Source of the DNA: Nematopogon swammerdamellus
Lineage: Eukaryota > Arthropoda > Insecta > Lepidoptera > Adelidae
Reading direction: 5' to 3'
NCBI GenBank assembly: GCA_946902875.1
Contig: OX336359.1
Location: 4,340,001-4,404,000 of the forward strand
Length of the DNA: 64,000 nt
This document shows, piece by piece, positions 45,931 through 57,446 of the stretch. The notes beneath the pieces were generated by a model. It saw only the letters and a list, made by a program, of their open reading frames with translations. It did not search any database and was not told the DNA's origin. The translations under genes and the position numbers were made by a program. Position 1 is the stretch's first letter. Every line of letters starts with the position of its first letter.

Positions 45931-46294
45931 GTAACCAAAAAAACGTTTAAAAACATTGCACCGACTTTAAAAAACGACTGCCTATTTACATATGTATGTA
46001 TAAAGCGCCTTGTATTGTGTATTGTTGTATTGTGTATTGTATTGTGTATTGTGTCTGATTTCTTACAAACACTTCTTGATTTGATTTGATTAATCCAACC
46101 TACCCTGAAATGCAAGCAATACCACTTGTTATATCTCTCCCAGTCTGTCTAGACTTCACATTGCAGTCTACCTAATTCGCAGATGACCTAATTTCAGACA
46201 AACAACTGATTGAACTGATTTAACCTAAATTCAGGCCAGCTGAGGGTCTATTCACTACAACCAGCAGCGGTGTCCAACCAGTACACGGGCCACC

Positions 46295-46712
46295 TTTTTT
46301 TTATGGAAACTGTCACGGTTGGCTACATCACCTACAACATCCGTGATGTCAGCCCATAACACTGGGTGTACTTGGTGCCACGTCAGTGCTTCCTGTGCCG
46401 GATACACTGAACTGGACGGAAAACACAAACTATTTACATAGCCGTTTCGACCGACTTTCATTCAGTGCGGTGGTACTGACCCGGGCGGGTTAAACCCTAC
46501 CACCTAGCAATAAGAATAACTATCAAGCAGCAAGTAAGGCACGAAGACCCACCTGCTGTATGACTCGGTGGAAGGAACGTGCCAAGGTGATAGGTGACTA
46601 TCCTGTCGCCCATACGCAAAGCATCTTGTCCTTATCACTTAGTCGACTTTTACGACATGCACGGGGAGAGATGCAGTGAGGCTATTCTTTTAACGACACC
46701 ACACGATATTAT
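46295..46712 (-). mobile_element. SINE-A reverse joined to element C reverse
   Basis: 46295-46507 is SINE-A tail and body in reverse, without head. 46510-46712 is element C in reverse from TATCAAGCAGCAAGTAAGG to GACACCACACGATA. Confidence 0.7.
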
Positions 46713-46898
46713 AATTCTCGATAATCGTACTACTGAATTGCCCTCCTAATTTCAAACCGATTGTCGGTGAATCATTAGCTATTTGTTCGTGCATCTGCTA
46801 TTTGATAAACGTGAATATGTTGCCTACCTCTACCTCTACGTAAAATGTCAGGTTCGTACACGGTACACGGTCTAGCTAGACAGATAAGATTATTTATG

Positions 46899-47585
46899 AC
46901 ATGTCGAAAATTCCGCCAGTTCTAAATTCAAATGCGATGAAGAACTGACAAACAAACTTCGCAAGTCGCAATGTTTTGTTAGTACCTTTGTTAGTTAGGT
47001 TTTAATTATTTAGTTATTATTATTAACTTTTATTTCAACGTCGTCGTCGGTGTAAGCGAGGATGGCGGCGGCGTAATCGTGCGGGGCGGCGATGCGCTGC
47101 TGGCGCGGCAGACTCCACGCAAGCTGCGGTGCGTCCTCACCGCTCCCTCCTCTGGCCCGGGGCGGGGACGCCGGCCGTGTCCCTGTCTTCTGCCGTGCTG
47201 TCTTGTACAAGTCGTCACCATATTCCGGGGGTGCCGAGCGGCGGCGCTGGTGGTGGTCGCATGGTGTTACACACCATGCGAGGTGCTGTGCCGGTGGTGG
47301 TGGGGCCGCGCATACACGCGAACTCGGCTTCTTTGCCCTCAGAACTCGGTTTAAAATTTTTTCATTTGTGAGAAAAAAATTTAGCGACCTGTCACTTTGA
47401 CAGCTTCTTCTTCTTATTAATATTATTAATTATATTTTTATAAATTATAAAATTAGTACCTTATATATAAGTATTATATTATATTAACACAAATAATTAA
47501 TCCATACTACCACCGCTCACTAGAGCATTAATACTTGCAGCATAAACATGAATACTGAAGAATCTGACTACTCTGCCTATTTAAA
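46899..47585. repeat. Inverted repeat 'A', left copy (with insert)
   Basis: Excluding 46987-47460, the sequence is the reverse complement of 53030-53252, including TCGAAAATTCCGCCAGTTC and GAATACTGAAGAATCTGAC. The right copy has a single uninterrupted GGTACTAA at 53161-53168. Confidence 0.8.
46987..47452 (-). mobile_element. 466-bp insertion with 8-bp duplication
   Basis: TTAGTACC occurs at 46979-46986 and 47453-47460, and once in the empty paralogous site at 53161. The insert has a GC-rich core (about 47041-47340). On the minus strand one frame is open, reading YKTARQKTGTRPASPPRARG and later HDYAAAILAYTDDDVEIK, followed by AATAAA-containing AT-rich sequence. It could be a retrocopied 3' exon or a MITE; origin unknown. 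Confidence 0.6.
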
Positions 47586-47589
47586 TTAC

Positions 47590-48200
47590 CTATTCGTATG
47601 TAAAAAGAAGAAAGTAAATAAGCCCGCTACCGTACCATTATTTCGGCGCGCGGAACAATTCGGTTTGTATGAGAGCCATATCTTAGCGTAACTGAAATTT
47701 AATTTTATTTAGCCTATCCTATGTCACGTATTAGTTAAATGTGCTTGAACTAAGTTTCATCGAATTCAGATGATCGGTTTAAGAGTTATGGAGGAACATA
47801 CATTCATACAGAAAATATTTCTAAAAATCGTCAAGTATCATACATAGAGTCTACAAACGCAATATTTCATGAAACAACAACGTGACATACTCTGTGACCT
47901 TCCCTTACAGGTTTATTATAGTACTAGCTGAGCCCGCGGCTCCGCTCGCGTGAAATTCATATTCCAAAGAAGAATGTAAGTAACTAAGGGCGAGGCCGAA
48001 GGCCGAGCTGCTTTCAGGTAAACGATAACCTTTCTCAAATAAAGGAAGTAAATAAGGGCGAGGCCGAAGGCCGAGCTGCGTTCAGGAAGACGATAAACCT
48101 TCTGGAAGAAATGAAGGAACTAAGTGCGAGGCCGAAGGCCGAGCTGCGTTCAGGTAAACCAAAAACCCTCTTCCGCCTTCGGGCCTCGCCCTTAAAGACT
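47590..48200 (-). mobile_element. Two adjacent E elements, the second with three units
   Basis: 47590-47922 is the reverse 5' part of element E. From CTAGCTGAGCCCGCGGC (about 47924) a second copy begins with its 3' hairpin, then three units with GCGAGGCCGAAGGCCGAGC. Confidence 0.7.
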
Positions 48201-48293
48201 TCCTTTATTCGATAGAATATAATATCGTTTACTCAATCTATTTATTTCATATAAATAAAAAAGTAATACTAATAACTGAAGAATTAAACCTAC

Positions 48294-48790
48294 CTAACAA
48301 ACATTAAAATAACTATCAAAACGGGCATTTTCAAATGTTCTTAGATCACTTGCGGCATTACCCCGCTGGATGGCAAGGCTTACCCTTTGAATGAAGTACA
48401 TAAGCCCTTGATGGCGGGACACCAGTTGCGTCAACCAGCTCAAGCCTCTTTTGGCTTCACTGCTCCACGGACCGAGGGTTTCAACCGCAAACGCAACAAA
48501 TTCGCAATCTTGAATTATATTTCTATATTTGCTGCGTTTGAGGCTCTCCGCCCCAGCCTCGGCCGCACCAGCCGCTCTTGAAGATGTCCTAACGTGACTT
48601 GGAGCCAATGTGAGAACAAAAGTGGCGTCCCACATCAAAGAACTACCCTTAGTCCATGGCACTAAGGTGATAGCATCGGGCCTCTTGCCATCCAGCCGGG
48701 AATAACCGCGAGGTTCTAGGATGCACGGTATATTTGCCGTTAGAAGCGTGGACTTTATAATAAAATTTAAATTAAATTAACTCAATCTTA
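48294..48790 (-). pseudogene. Retroelement C-terminal domain fragment
   Basis: The minus strand reads RPDAITLVPWTKGSSLMWDA, APSHVRTSSRAAGAAEAG, then FVAFAVETLGPWS and QRVSLAIQRGNAASDLRTF. The P-D...W-D spacing (15 residues) resembles a restriction-like endonuclease core. This block is common, from memory, in animal LINE-derived genes. Confidence 0.6.
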
Positions 48791-48824
48791 ATATTAATTA
48801 ACTTTATTCCAGATGGTTTAGCTT

Positions 48825-49392
48825 CTTCCTGAACGCAGCTCGGCCTTCGGCCTCGCCCTTAGTTACTTGCTTTCTTCGAGATGGTTTATCATTTGTCAGA
48901 ACGTAGCTCGGCCTTCGGCCTCGCCTTAGTTGCTTACTTTCTTCAAGATGGTTTAGCTTCTTCCTGAACGCAGCTCGGCCTTCGGCCTCGCCCTTAGTTA
49001 CTTGCTTTCTTCGAGATGGTTTTTCAATTATCCGAACGTAGCTCGGCCTTCGGCCTCGCCTTAGTTACTTACTTTCTTCAAGATGGTTTAGCTTCTTCCT
49101 GAACGCAGCTCGGCCTGCGGCCTCGCCCATAGTTACTTACTTTCTTCGAGAAGGTTTATGGTCTTCCAGAATAGAGCTCGGCCTTCGGCCTCGCCCTTAG
49201 TTACTTACTTTCTTCAAGAATGTTTTTCTTCTTCCTGAACTCAGCTCCGCCTTCCGCCTCGCCCTTAGTTACTTTCATCGAGAAAGATTATCGTTTACGT
49301 GAGCGCAGATCCGCCTTCGGGCCCGCCTTTAGTTACTTACTTTCTTTTTTTTAAATACGAATTTCACGCGAGCGAAGCCGCGGGCAACAGAT
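48825..49392 (+). mobile_element. Element E with about 8 units
   Basis: Eight units of about 66 bp with CTCGGCCTTCGGCCTCGCC lead into CGAATTTCACGCGAGCGAAG and CCGCGGGCAACAG, the E 3' end. Units near the end are more diverged. Confidence 0.8.
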
Positions 49393-49574
49393 ATACAAAT
49401 TTTATTGCACCAATGACAGCGACATAACTTCGACTTTCAATTATTATTTTTATTTATCAAACAATTTGTCACCGGCCAGCTCACGTCGAGATGACAGTTC
49501 TCCGTTGTCAACATGACATTTAAAATAGTTTTTTACCTTTACTTTGGATTACGTGATTTTTATTATATTTTTGA

Positions 49575-51951
49575 ACTAGCTTTTGCCCGCGGCTTCGCTC
49601 GCGGGAAATTCGTATTTCAAAGGAAGAAAGTAAGTAACTAAGGGCGAGCTGGGTTCAGGTAAACGATAAACCGTCTCGAAGAAAGTGAGTAACTTTTTGA
49701 GGCCGAAGGCGGAGTTGCGTTCAGGAAGACGATAAACCTTCTCGAAAACAGTAAGTAACTATGGGCGAGGCCGAAGGCCGAGCTGCGTTCAGGAAAAGGA
49801 TAAGCCATCTTTAAGAAAGTAAGTAACAAAGGGCGAGGCCGAAGGCCGAGCTGCGTTCAGGAAGAGGATAACCTTTTCGAAGAAAGTAAGTAACTATGAG
49901 CGGGGCCGAAGGCCGAGCTTCGTTCAGGATGAGGGTAAACTTTTCGAAGAAAGTAAGTAACAGAGGGCGAGGCCGAAGGCCGAGCTGCGTTCAGGAAAAC
50001 TGAACCTTCTCGAAGACAGTAAGTAACTATGGGCGAGGCCGAAGGCCGAGCTTCGTTCAGGAAGAGGATAACCTTTTCTAAGAAAGTAAGTAACAGAGGG
50101 CGAGGCCGAAGGCCAAGCTGCGTTCAGGAAGACGATAAACCTTTTCGAAGATAGTAAGTAACTATGGGCGAGGCCGAAGGCCGAGCTGCGTTCAGGAAGA
50201 GGATAAACCATCTTTAAGAAAGTAAGTAACAAAGGGCGAGGCCGAAGGCCGAGCTGCGTTCAGGAAGAGGATAACCTTTTCGAAGAAAGTATGTAACTAT
50301 GGGCAAGGCCGAAGGCCGAGCTGCGTTCAGGATGAGGGTAAACTTTTCGAAGAAAGTAAGTAACAGAGGGCGAGGCTGATGGCCGAGCTGCGTTCAGGAA
50401 AACGATAAACCTTCTCGAAGACAGTAAGTAACTATGGGCGAGGCCGAAGGCCGAGCTGCGTTCAGAAAGAGGATAACCTTTTCGAAGAAAGTAAGTAACA
50501 GAGGGCGAGGCCGAAGGCCGAGCTGCGTTCAGGAAAACGATAAACTTTCTCGAAGACAGTAAGTAACTATGTGCGAGGCCGAAGGCCGAGCTTCGTTCAG
50601 GAAGAGGATGACCTTTTCGAAGAAAGTAAGTAACTTTAGAGGATGACCTTAAGTTATGACCTAAACTTAAGAGGATGACCTTTTCGAAGAAAGTAAGTAA
50701 GTAGAAAGAGGTCGAGGCCGAAGGCCGAGCGAAGAAGACGATAAATTCTCGAAGACAGTAAGTAACTATGGGCAAGGCCGAAGGCCGAGATGTGTTCAGG
50801 AAGAGGATAAACCTTTTCGAAGAAAGTAAGTAACAAAGAAGTTACTTTCTTCGAGAAGATTTATGGTCTTCCTGTACGCAGCTCGGCCTTCGGACTCGCC
50901 CTCTGTTACTTACATTCTTCGAAAAGGTTATCCTCTTCCTGAACGCAGCTCGGCCTTCGGCCTCGCCCTTTGTTACTTACTTCTTAAAGATGGTTTATCC
51001 TATTCCTGAACGCAGCTCGGCCTTCGGCCTCGCCCATAGTTACTTACTGTCTTCGAGAAGGTTCAGTTTGCCTGAACGCAGCTCGGCCTTCGGCCTCGCC
51101 CTCTGTTACTTACTTTCTTCGAAAAGTTTACCCTCATCCTGAACGAAGCTCGGCCTTCGGCCTCGCCCATAGTTACTTACTTTCTTCGAAAAGGTTATCC
51201 TCTTCCTGAACGCAGCTCGGCCTTCGGCCTCGCCCATAGTTACTTACTGTCTTCGAGAAGGTTTATCGTCTTCCTGAACGCAACTCCGCCTTCGGCCTCA
51301 AAAAGTTACTCACTTTCTTCGAGACGGTTTATAGTTTACCTGAACCCAGCTCGCCTTTAGTTACTTAATTTCTTCGTTTGAAATACGAATTTCACGCGAG
51401 CGAAGCCGCGGGCAAAAGCTAGTGTCTTTATAAATTATAGCCTTTTCGATGTATAAGCTATAGTACTCATCAAAAGGCTCATCAAAATCTGTTCAGTAGT
51501 TTTTGCGTGAAAGAGGAATATAGTGCGGCTGTTCGGTTCTCTGTTGAGTTTATAGGCCGCGCCTCCCCCGCACCGTCGCACCGTGCCGCCACGCCGCCAA
51601 CTGCCGCCGCTCGCTCGGTAAATACCTATGTATAGTACTAAGGCGCGCGGATTGAACATATCGGTTTGTATGGGAGCCACATCTTAGCGTAACCGGAACT
51701 GAATTTTATGTAGCCTATCCTGTGTCCCATATAGTTAAATGTGCTTGTACAAAGTTTCATCGAATTCGGATGATCGGTTTAAGAGTTATGGCGGAACATA
51801 CATACATACATACATACAGAAAAGATTTCTAAAAATCGTCAATTTAGCTTTAGTATCATACATAGAGGCTACAAACTCAATATTTCCTAAAACAAAGTAA
51901 CTTACTCCATGACCACCCCTTACAGATTTATTATTAGTATTGATTGATTAT
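49575..51951. mobile_element. Large inverted arm, left (E arrays back to back)
   Basis: Starts CTAGCTTTTGCCCGCGGC. About 16 units run in one orientation to about 50838, where GTAACAAAGAAGTTAC marks an inversion. About 7 units run in the other orientation to AAAAGCTAGT (51422), then a reverse E 5' part with a GC-rich insert (about 51548-51620). Near-identical to 53283-55660 in reverse complement. Confidence 0.88.
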
Positions 51952-52233
51952 AATTAAATGAAGCGAATTTTTTAGTATATAAATACAAGTTAGTTTTAAT
52001 ATATATATATATATATAATATATCAAATAAATACCTCAATAAATAAAATATGAATATTTTATGGTTTTATAATGTTATTTAGTTAGTAAGGTGTTTAGTT
52101 GGTCTAAGGTTTGTTTGTAGGTTTATTTATATGTTTTTATTTTATTTTATTTTTGAATATCTAGCACATTTTCTGTGTCGTTATAATTTATAATTTACTT
52201 AAAACAAATTTTGTACATATACAAAATTAACCT
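51952..52233. other. AT-rich spacer
   Basis: Contains (TA)n near 52002-52020. Nothing else recognised. Confidence 0.4.
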
Positions 52234-52505
52234 TAAAAAAACCGGCCAAGTGCGAGTCGAACTCGCGCACAGAGGGTTCCTTATCGCCATGTCATGGTTA
52301 GCGCCACTCACGCCATCTATGGCGTGTTATGAAATGCTTCATATTAGTTAAATGTCACGATTAGTTAAAATGCTTCGAACTCTATTCGGTAGATAGCGCG
52401 CGGGCATACACTTTTTGGTTTCTTCTATGGGAACCGCCGTGAATTCTTTACTTTTTCTTATTTTTATTGTTTGTTGTTACATCAGTCATAACATAACACA
52501 TATTA
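52234..52505 (+). mobile_element. Element D, left part
   Basis: AACCGGCCAAGTGCGAGTCG to AACATAACACATATT. It stops where other D copies continue CTGTGAAAATGTCAACGGG. That continuation is found at 55661-55806, after 3.15 kb. Confidence 0.75.
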
Positions 52506-52508
52506 TAA

Positions 52509-52985
52509 CTAGATATACTTGTAGGACAGTGTTCGGGGAGTTAGGAATCATGACTTTACCAAGTGCATATGTTTACCAGAACATATGCTATGCCAGAAAA
52601 TATATTCATGATTCCTCTCTTAATTCCGACAATCATAACTATGATACACGGTGTAAGAATAATGCACAATTAATAAGACATAGATTATCTAAAACCTCAA
52701 AAATCTTTATTTGTAATAGTGTTAGATTTTACAATAAACTGTCTTCTAACATAAAACAATTAGAAGATAATAATTTTAAACGAAGAATTAAACAAATGTT
52801 AATTGAAAAGAGTTATTACACTATTAAGGATGCTTTAGCTGACCATAATTTTATCTGAGAATCTGACTACTGTTTTCCCACTAAATAACTTGACAATTGG
52901 ATACACTTTGTATCTTTAGATTTTTAACATGACTTATTCATTACATTTCTTTGTAATAAACTTTTACTAATATTTGTTGAATTGA
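52509..52985 (+). pseudogene. LINE reverse transcriptase C-terminus, 5' truncated
   Basis: Open from about 52512 to TGA at 52856-52858: GIMTLPSAYVYQNICYARK, HNYDTRCKNN, RLSKTSKIFICNSVRFYNKL and FKRRIKQMLIEKSYYTI. This is the conserved end of a CR1/Jockey-like RT, without frame breaks in this part, followed by a 3' UTR with TTTGTAATAAACTTTTAC. Confidence 0.85.
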
Positions 52986-53029
52986 CTTGATATATTTAAG
53001 TATCAAATTGACGATGGCACTATACACCA

Positions 53030-53252
53030 GATATAGGTAATTTAAATAGGCAGAGTGGTCAGATTCTTCAGTATTCATGTTTATGCTGTAAATATGAATG
53101 CTCTTGTGAGCGGTAGTATGGGTTAATTATTTAAAAGTTACTATAATATAATACTTATAAGGTACTAACAAAACATTGTGACTTGCGAAGTTTGTTTGTC
53201 AGTTCTTCTTCGCATTGAATTTAGAACTGGCGGAATTTTCGACATGTCCAAG
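53030..53252. repeat. Inverted repeat 'A', right copy (empty site)
   Basis: Reverse complement of 46899-47585 without the 466-bp insert. It lies between the LINE end and the right large arm. Confidence 0.8.
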
Positions 53253-53282
53253 CGTAGGTTACCTACCTGTGGATGAAATTAT

Positions 53283-55660
53283 ACAATCAATCAATACTAA
53301 TAATAAATCTGTAAGGGGTGGTCATGGAGTAAGTTACTTTGTTTTAGGAAATATTGAGTTTGTAGCCTCTATGTATGATACTAAAGCTAAATTGACGATT
53401 TTTAGAAATCTTTTCTGTATGTATGTATGTATGTATGTTCCGCCATAACTCTTAAACCGATCATCCGAATTCGATGAAACTTTGTACAAGCACATTTAAC
53501 TATATGGGACACAGGATAGGCTACATAAAATTCAGTTCCGGTTACGCTAAGATGTGGCTCCCATACAAACCGATATGTTCAATCCGCGCGCCTTAGTACT
53601 ATACATAGGTATTTACCGAGCGAGCGGCGGCAGTTGGCGGCGTGGCGGCACGGTGCGACGGCGCGGGGGAGGCGCGGCCTATAAACTCAACAGAGAACCG
53701 AACAGCCGCACTATATTCCTCTTTCACGCAAAAACTACTGAACAGATTTTGATGAGCCTTTTGATGAGTACTATAGCTTATACATCGAAAAGGCTATAAT
53801 TTATAAAGACACTAGCTTTTGCCCGCGGCTTCGCTCGCGTGAAATTCGTATTTCAAACGAAGAAATTAAGTAACTAAAGGCGAGCTGGGTTCAGGTAAAC
53901 TATAAACCGTCTCGAAGAAAGTGAGTAACTTTTTGAGGCCGAAGGCGGAGTTGCGTTCAGGAAGACGATAAACCTTCTCGAAGACAGTAAGTAACTATGG
54001 GCGAGGCCGAAGGCCGAGCTGCGTTCAGGAAGAGGATAACCTTTTCGAAGAAAGTAAGTAACTATGGGCGAGGCCGAAGGCCGAGCTTCGTTCAGGATGA
54101 GGGTAAACTTTTCGAAGAAAGTAAGTAACAGAGGGCGAGGCCGAAGGCCGAGCTGCGTTCAGGCAAACTGAACCTTCTCGAAGACAGTAAGTAACTATGG
54201 GCGAGGCCGAAGGCCGAGCTGCGTTCAGGAATAGGATAAACCATCTTTAAGAAGTAAGTAACAAAGGGCGAGGCCGAAGGCCGAGCTGCGTTCAGGAAGA
54301 GGATAACCTTTTCGAAGAATGTAAGTAACAGAGGGCGAGTCCGAAGGCCGAGCTGCGTACAGGAAGACCATAAATCTTCTCGAAGAAAGTAACTTCTTTG
54401 TTACTTACTTTCTTCGAAAAGGTTTATCCTCTTCCTGAACACATCTCGGCCTTCGGCCTTGCCCATAGTTACTTACTGTCTTCGAGAATTTATCGTCTTC
54501 TTCGCTCGGCCTTCGGCCTCGCCCTCTTTCTACTTACTTACTTTCTTCGAAAAGGTCATCCTCTTAAGTTTAGGTCATAACTTAAGGTCATCCTCTAAAG
54601 TTACTTACTTTCTTCGAAAAGGTCATCCTCTTCCTGAACGCAGCTCGGCCTTCGGCCTCGCACATAGTTACTTACTGTCTTCGAGAAAGTTTATCGTTTT
54701 CCTGAACGCAGCTCGGCCTTCGGCCTCGCCCTCTGTTACTTACTTTCTTCGAAAAGGTTATCCTCTTTCTGAACGCAGCTCGGCCTTCGGCCTCGCCCAT
54801 AGTTACTTACTGTCTTCGAGAAGGTTTATCGTTTTCCTGAACGCAGCTCGGCCATCAGCCTCGCCCTCTGTTACTTACTTTCTTCGAAAAGTTTACCCTC
54901 ATCCTGAACGCAGCTCGGCCTTCGGCCTTGCCCATAGTTACATACTTTCTTCGAAAAGGTTATCCTCTTCCTGAACGCAGCTCGGCCTTCGGCCTCGCCC
55001 TTTGTTACTTACTTTCTTAAAGATGGTTTATCCTCTTCCTGAACGCAGCTCGGCCTTCGGCCTCGCCCATAGTTACTTACTATCTTCGAAAAGGTTTATC
55101 GTCTTCCTGAACGCAGCTTGGCCTTCGGCCTCGCCCTCTGTTACTTACTTTCTTAGAAAAGGTTATCCTCTTCCTGAACGAAGCTCGGCCTTCGGCCTCG
55201 CCCATAGTTACTTACTGTCTTCGAGAAGGTTCAGTTTTCCTGAACGCAGCTCGGCCTTCGGCCTCGCCCTCTGTTACTTACTTTCTTCGAAAAGTTTACC
55301 CTCATCCTGAACGAAGCTCGGCCTTCGGCCCCGCTCATAGTTACTTACTTTCTTCGAAAAGGTTATCCTCTTCCTGAACGCAGCTCGGCCTTCGGCCTCG
55401 CCCTTTGTTACTTACTTTCTTAAAGATGGCTTATCCTTTTCCTGAACGCAGCTCGGCCTTCGGCCTCGCCCATAGTTACTTACTGTTTTCGAGAAGGTTT
55501 ATCGTCTTCCTGAACGCAACTCCGCCTTCGGCCTCAAAAAGTTACTCACTTTCTTCGAGACGGTTTATCGTTTACCTGAACCCAGCTCGCCCTTAGTTAC
55601 TTACTTTCTTCCTTTGAAATACGAATTTCCCGCGAGCGAAGCCGCGGGCAAAAGCTAGTA
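53283..55660. mobile_element. Large inverted arm, right
   Basis: Near-identical reverse complement of 49575-51951 (2.38 kb), including unit order, variant units and the back-to-back switch near 54392. It ends GCGGGCAAAAGCTAGT. The 81-codon frame at 53554-53799 differs from its mirror at 51435-51680 by one residue. Confidence 0.88.
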
Positions 55661-55806
55661 AACAATAAACATATTCTGTGAAAATGTCAACGGGATACTA
55701 TTACGGTTGAAGAGATACAGCCCTCGGGCAGACAGACAGACGGACGGACAAACAGACAGACAGACGGCGTAGGATTATTAATAGGGTCCCGTACCGGATA
55801 CGGAAC
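55661..55806 (+). mobile_element. Element D, right part
   Basis: ACATATTCTGTGAAAATG, CAACGGGATACTATTACGG, (GACA)n and CCGGATACGGAAC complete the D copy begun at 52234. Confidence 0.75.
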
Positions 55807-55814
55807 TTAGGAAC

Positions 55815-55935
55815 ATAGCGGCGTCGTGTCGGCTGCGGCGGCGGGGCGAAGAACACAGGCTACCGGTATGGTCGGGCCCTAGGGAGAGAAACCTCGGGAC
55901 GATGCGTGCAGCCTTCTTGTGTTCTCCTCTAGTCC
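55815..55935. mobile_element. RLE-LINE tail fragment and SINE-B scrap
   Basis: GGCGGGGCGAAGAACACAGG to GAGAGAAACCTCGGGACGA matches the LINE tail at 60100-60165. TGTGTTCTCCTCTAGTCCAG is a SINE-B body piece. Confidence 0.55.
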
Positions 55936-56072
55936 AGTATATTGTATATATTGTTGTATATTGTTTATTAAAAGCATTCATTAGACAGCATGACTGTACT
56001 CGAATTTGTTACAATTTGTTCTATCCGATTCGATTACACCCACGAAGAAGAACCGGTAAGAAACTTCGCAGG

Positions 56073-56554
56073 GTTTTTTTTTTTTTTTTTATGGAACCTG
56101 ACACGTTTGGCTACATCACCTACAACATCCGTGATGTCAGCCCATAACACAGGGTGAACTAGGTGCCATGTCAGTGCTTCCCTTCATTTCATGTCGGCTA
56201 CACTAAACTGGACGGAAAACACGAACTATTTACATAGCCGTTTCGACCGACGTTTCGTTCAGTGCGGTGGTACGAACCCGGCCGGGATAAACCCTACCAC
56301 CTAGTAAGGTAAGAAGGGAAGGGACCTACAGTTTAACGTGGAATCCGAACCACGGTCAGCCTCCAACGGTCGAGCGGTCACCCATCCAAACACTGACCGC
56401 GCTCAGCGTTGCTTAATAACAGTTGACTAACCAATCGCGCCACTGAGCTTCCGAGGCTGACGAATTTTCTTATCCCTTAGTCGACTTTTACGACATGCGA
56501 CGGGGAGAGATGCAGTGGGGCTATTCTTTTTAAGTACCGACCCCACACGGTACA
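56073..56554 (-). mobile_element. Three-module composite SINE, second copy
   Basis: Same C head, tRNA/5S head and SINE-A body order as 38146-38634, over 95% alike by eye, including the shared TTCATTTCATGTCGG variant. This shows the composite spreads as a unit. Confidence 0.8.
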
Positions 56555-56784
56555 TTTTTTTTTCATAGTAATTTTTACAATCGTTTAGTGACTATCCACA
56601 TAATAACACCGCCTACAGTCGATTGAAAATACAGCTTGAGATCAAGATCAAAAACAGATTTTGGTTTTGTTTTTGAAGTTCTGACTGCAAGGACTTAATT
56701 AAGTGGATCAGGTGTAAAGAGCCTTTGTCAAATTTTTGATACGTCATTTGTATCAACTCAATAATGTTAGTAATAAGTACAGTA

Positions 56785-56906
56785 CAGCCAGCAATCCAGG
56801 GAAGTCTCCGGTATGGCATCTACCTTCTCGGAGGTGATATTGGCTGGTCGGAGCATGTGCTTTAGCCCCTAAGACTCAGGCAGGCATACCGGATTACATA
56901 AAAAAA
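56785..56906 (+). mobile_element. SINE-B 3' part
   Basis: CAGCCAGCAATCCAGGGAAG to CCGGATTACATAAAAAA. Confidence 0.7.
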
Positions 56907-57446
56907 TATCGGAGGATTCCGCAAGCAGCCGTCAATTTTATTGCGTGCATGAATTTGATGTGAATATTTATTATCGATTTCTTTGAGACACGTCAACTTT
57001 AAGGGCATATTACACCCAGAAGGACTATAAATATAAAGTAAAAGTGTATACATATTTGAAGTCGCCGAACGAATCTTTCATGTGGTACCATCGGAATGCC
57101 CATAGCGCAAATAGTTTAGCCGTGCGAAGCGTCACAAAGTACATGAATTTTTTTTAATTGACCCCCACCTATTCACGAATCCAAAGAGATTCATCAAATT
57201 CACGTCAAAAAAAAATCAGGCCTCTCTTGAAGGGCCCGAGACTGTACTTGGAGGGAAATACATATGTTGTTGCGCTCTCGAATATTACGCAATGATCCTG
57301 CGTATGGTAAATGCGCGTTCTTTGAAGCATTTCAGCTCGGATACCTACTCTCATCTCGTAATGTGTGCAGATCACAAGCTCTTACTCGAACGCTTCGCGA
57401 CTTCCTGAAGAGACTCTGACAAAACCGTTCGAGCGTACTGTCACTT

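Noticed and set aside
49638..50836. Frames of up to 171 codons with repeating PERSSAFGLAHSYLLSS
   Set aside because: They are translations of the 66-bp array and mirror exactly at 54398-55596. Period and frame slip between units, so they are not genes.
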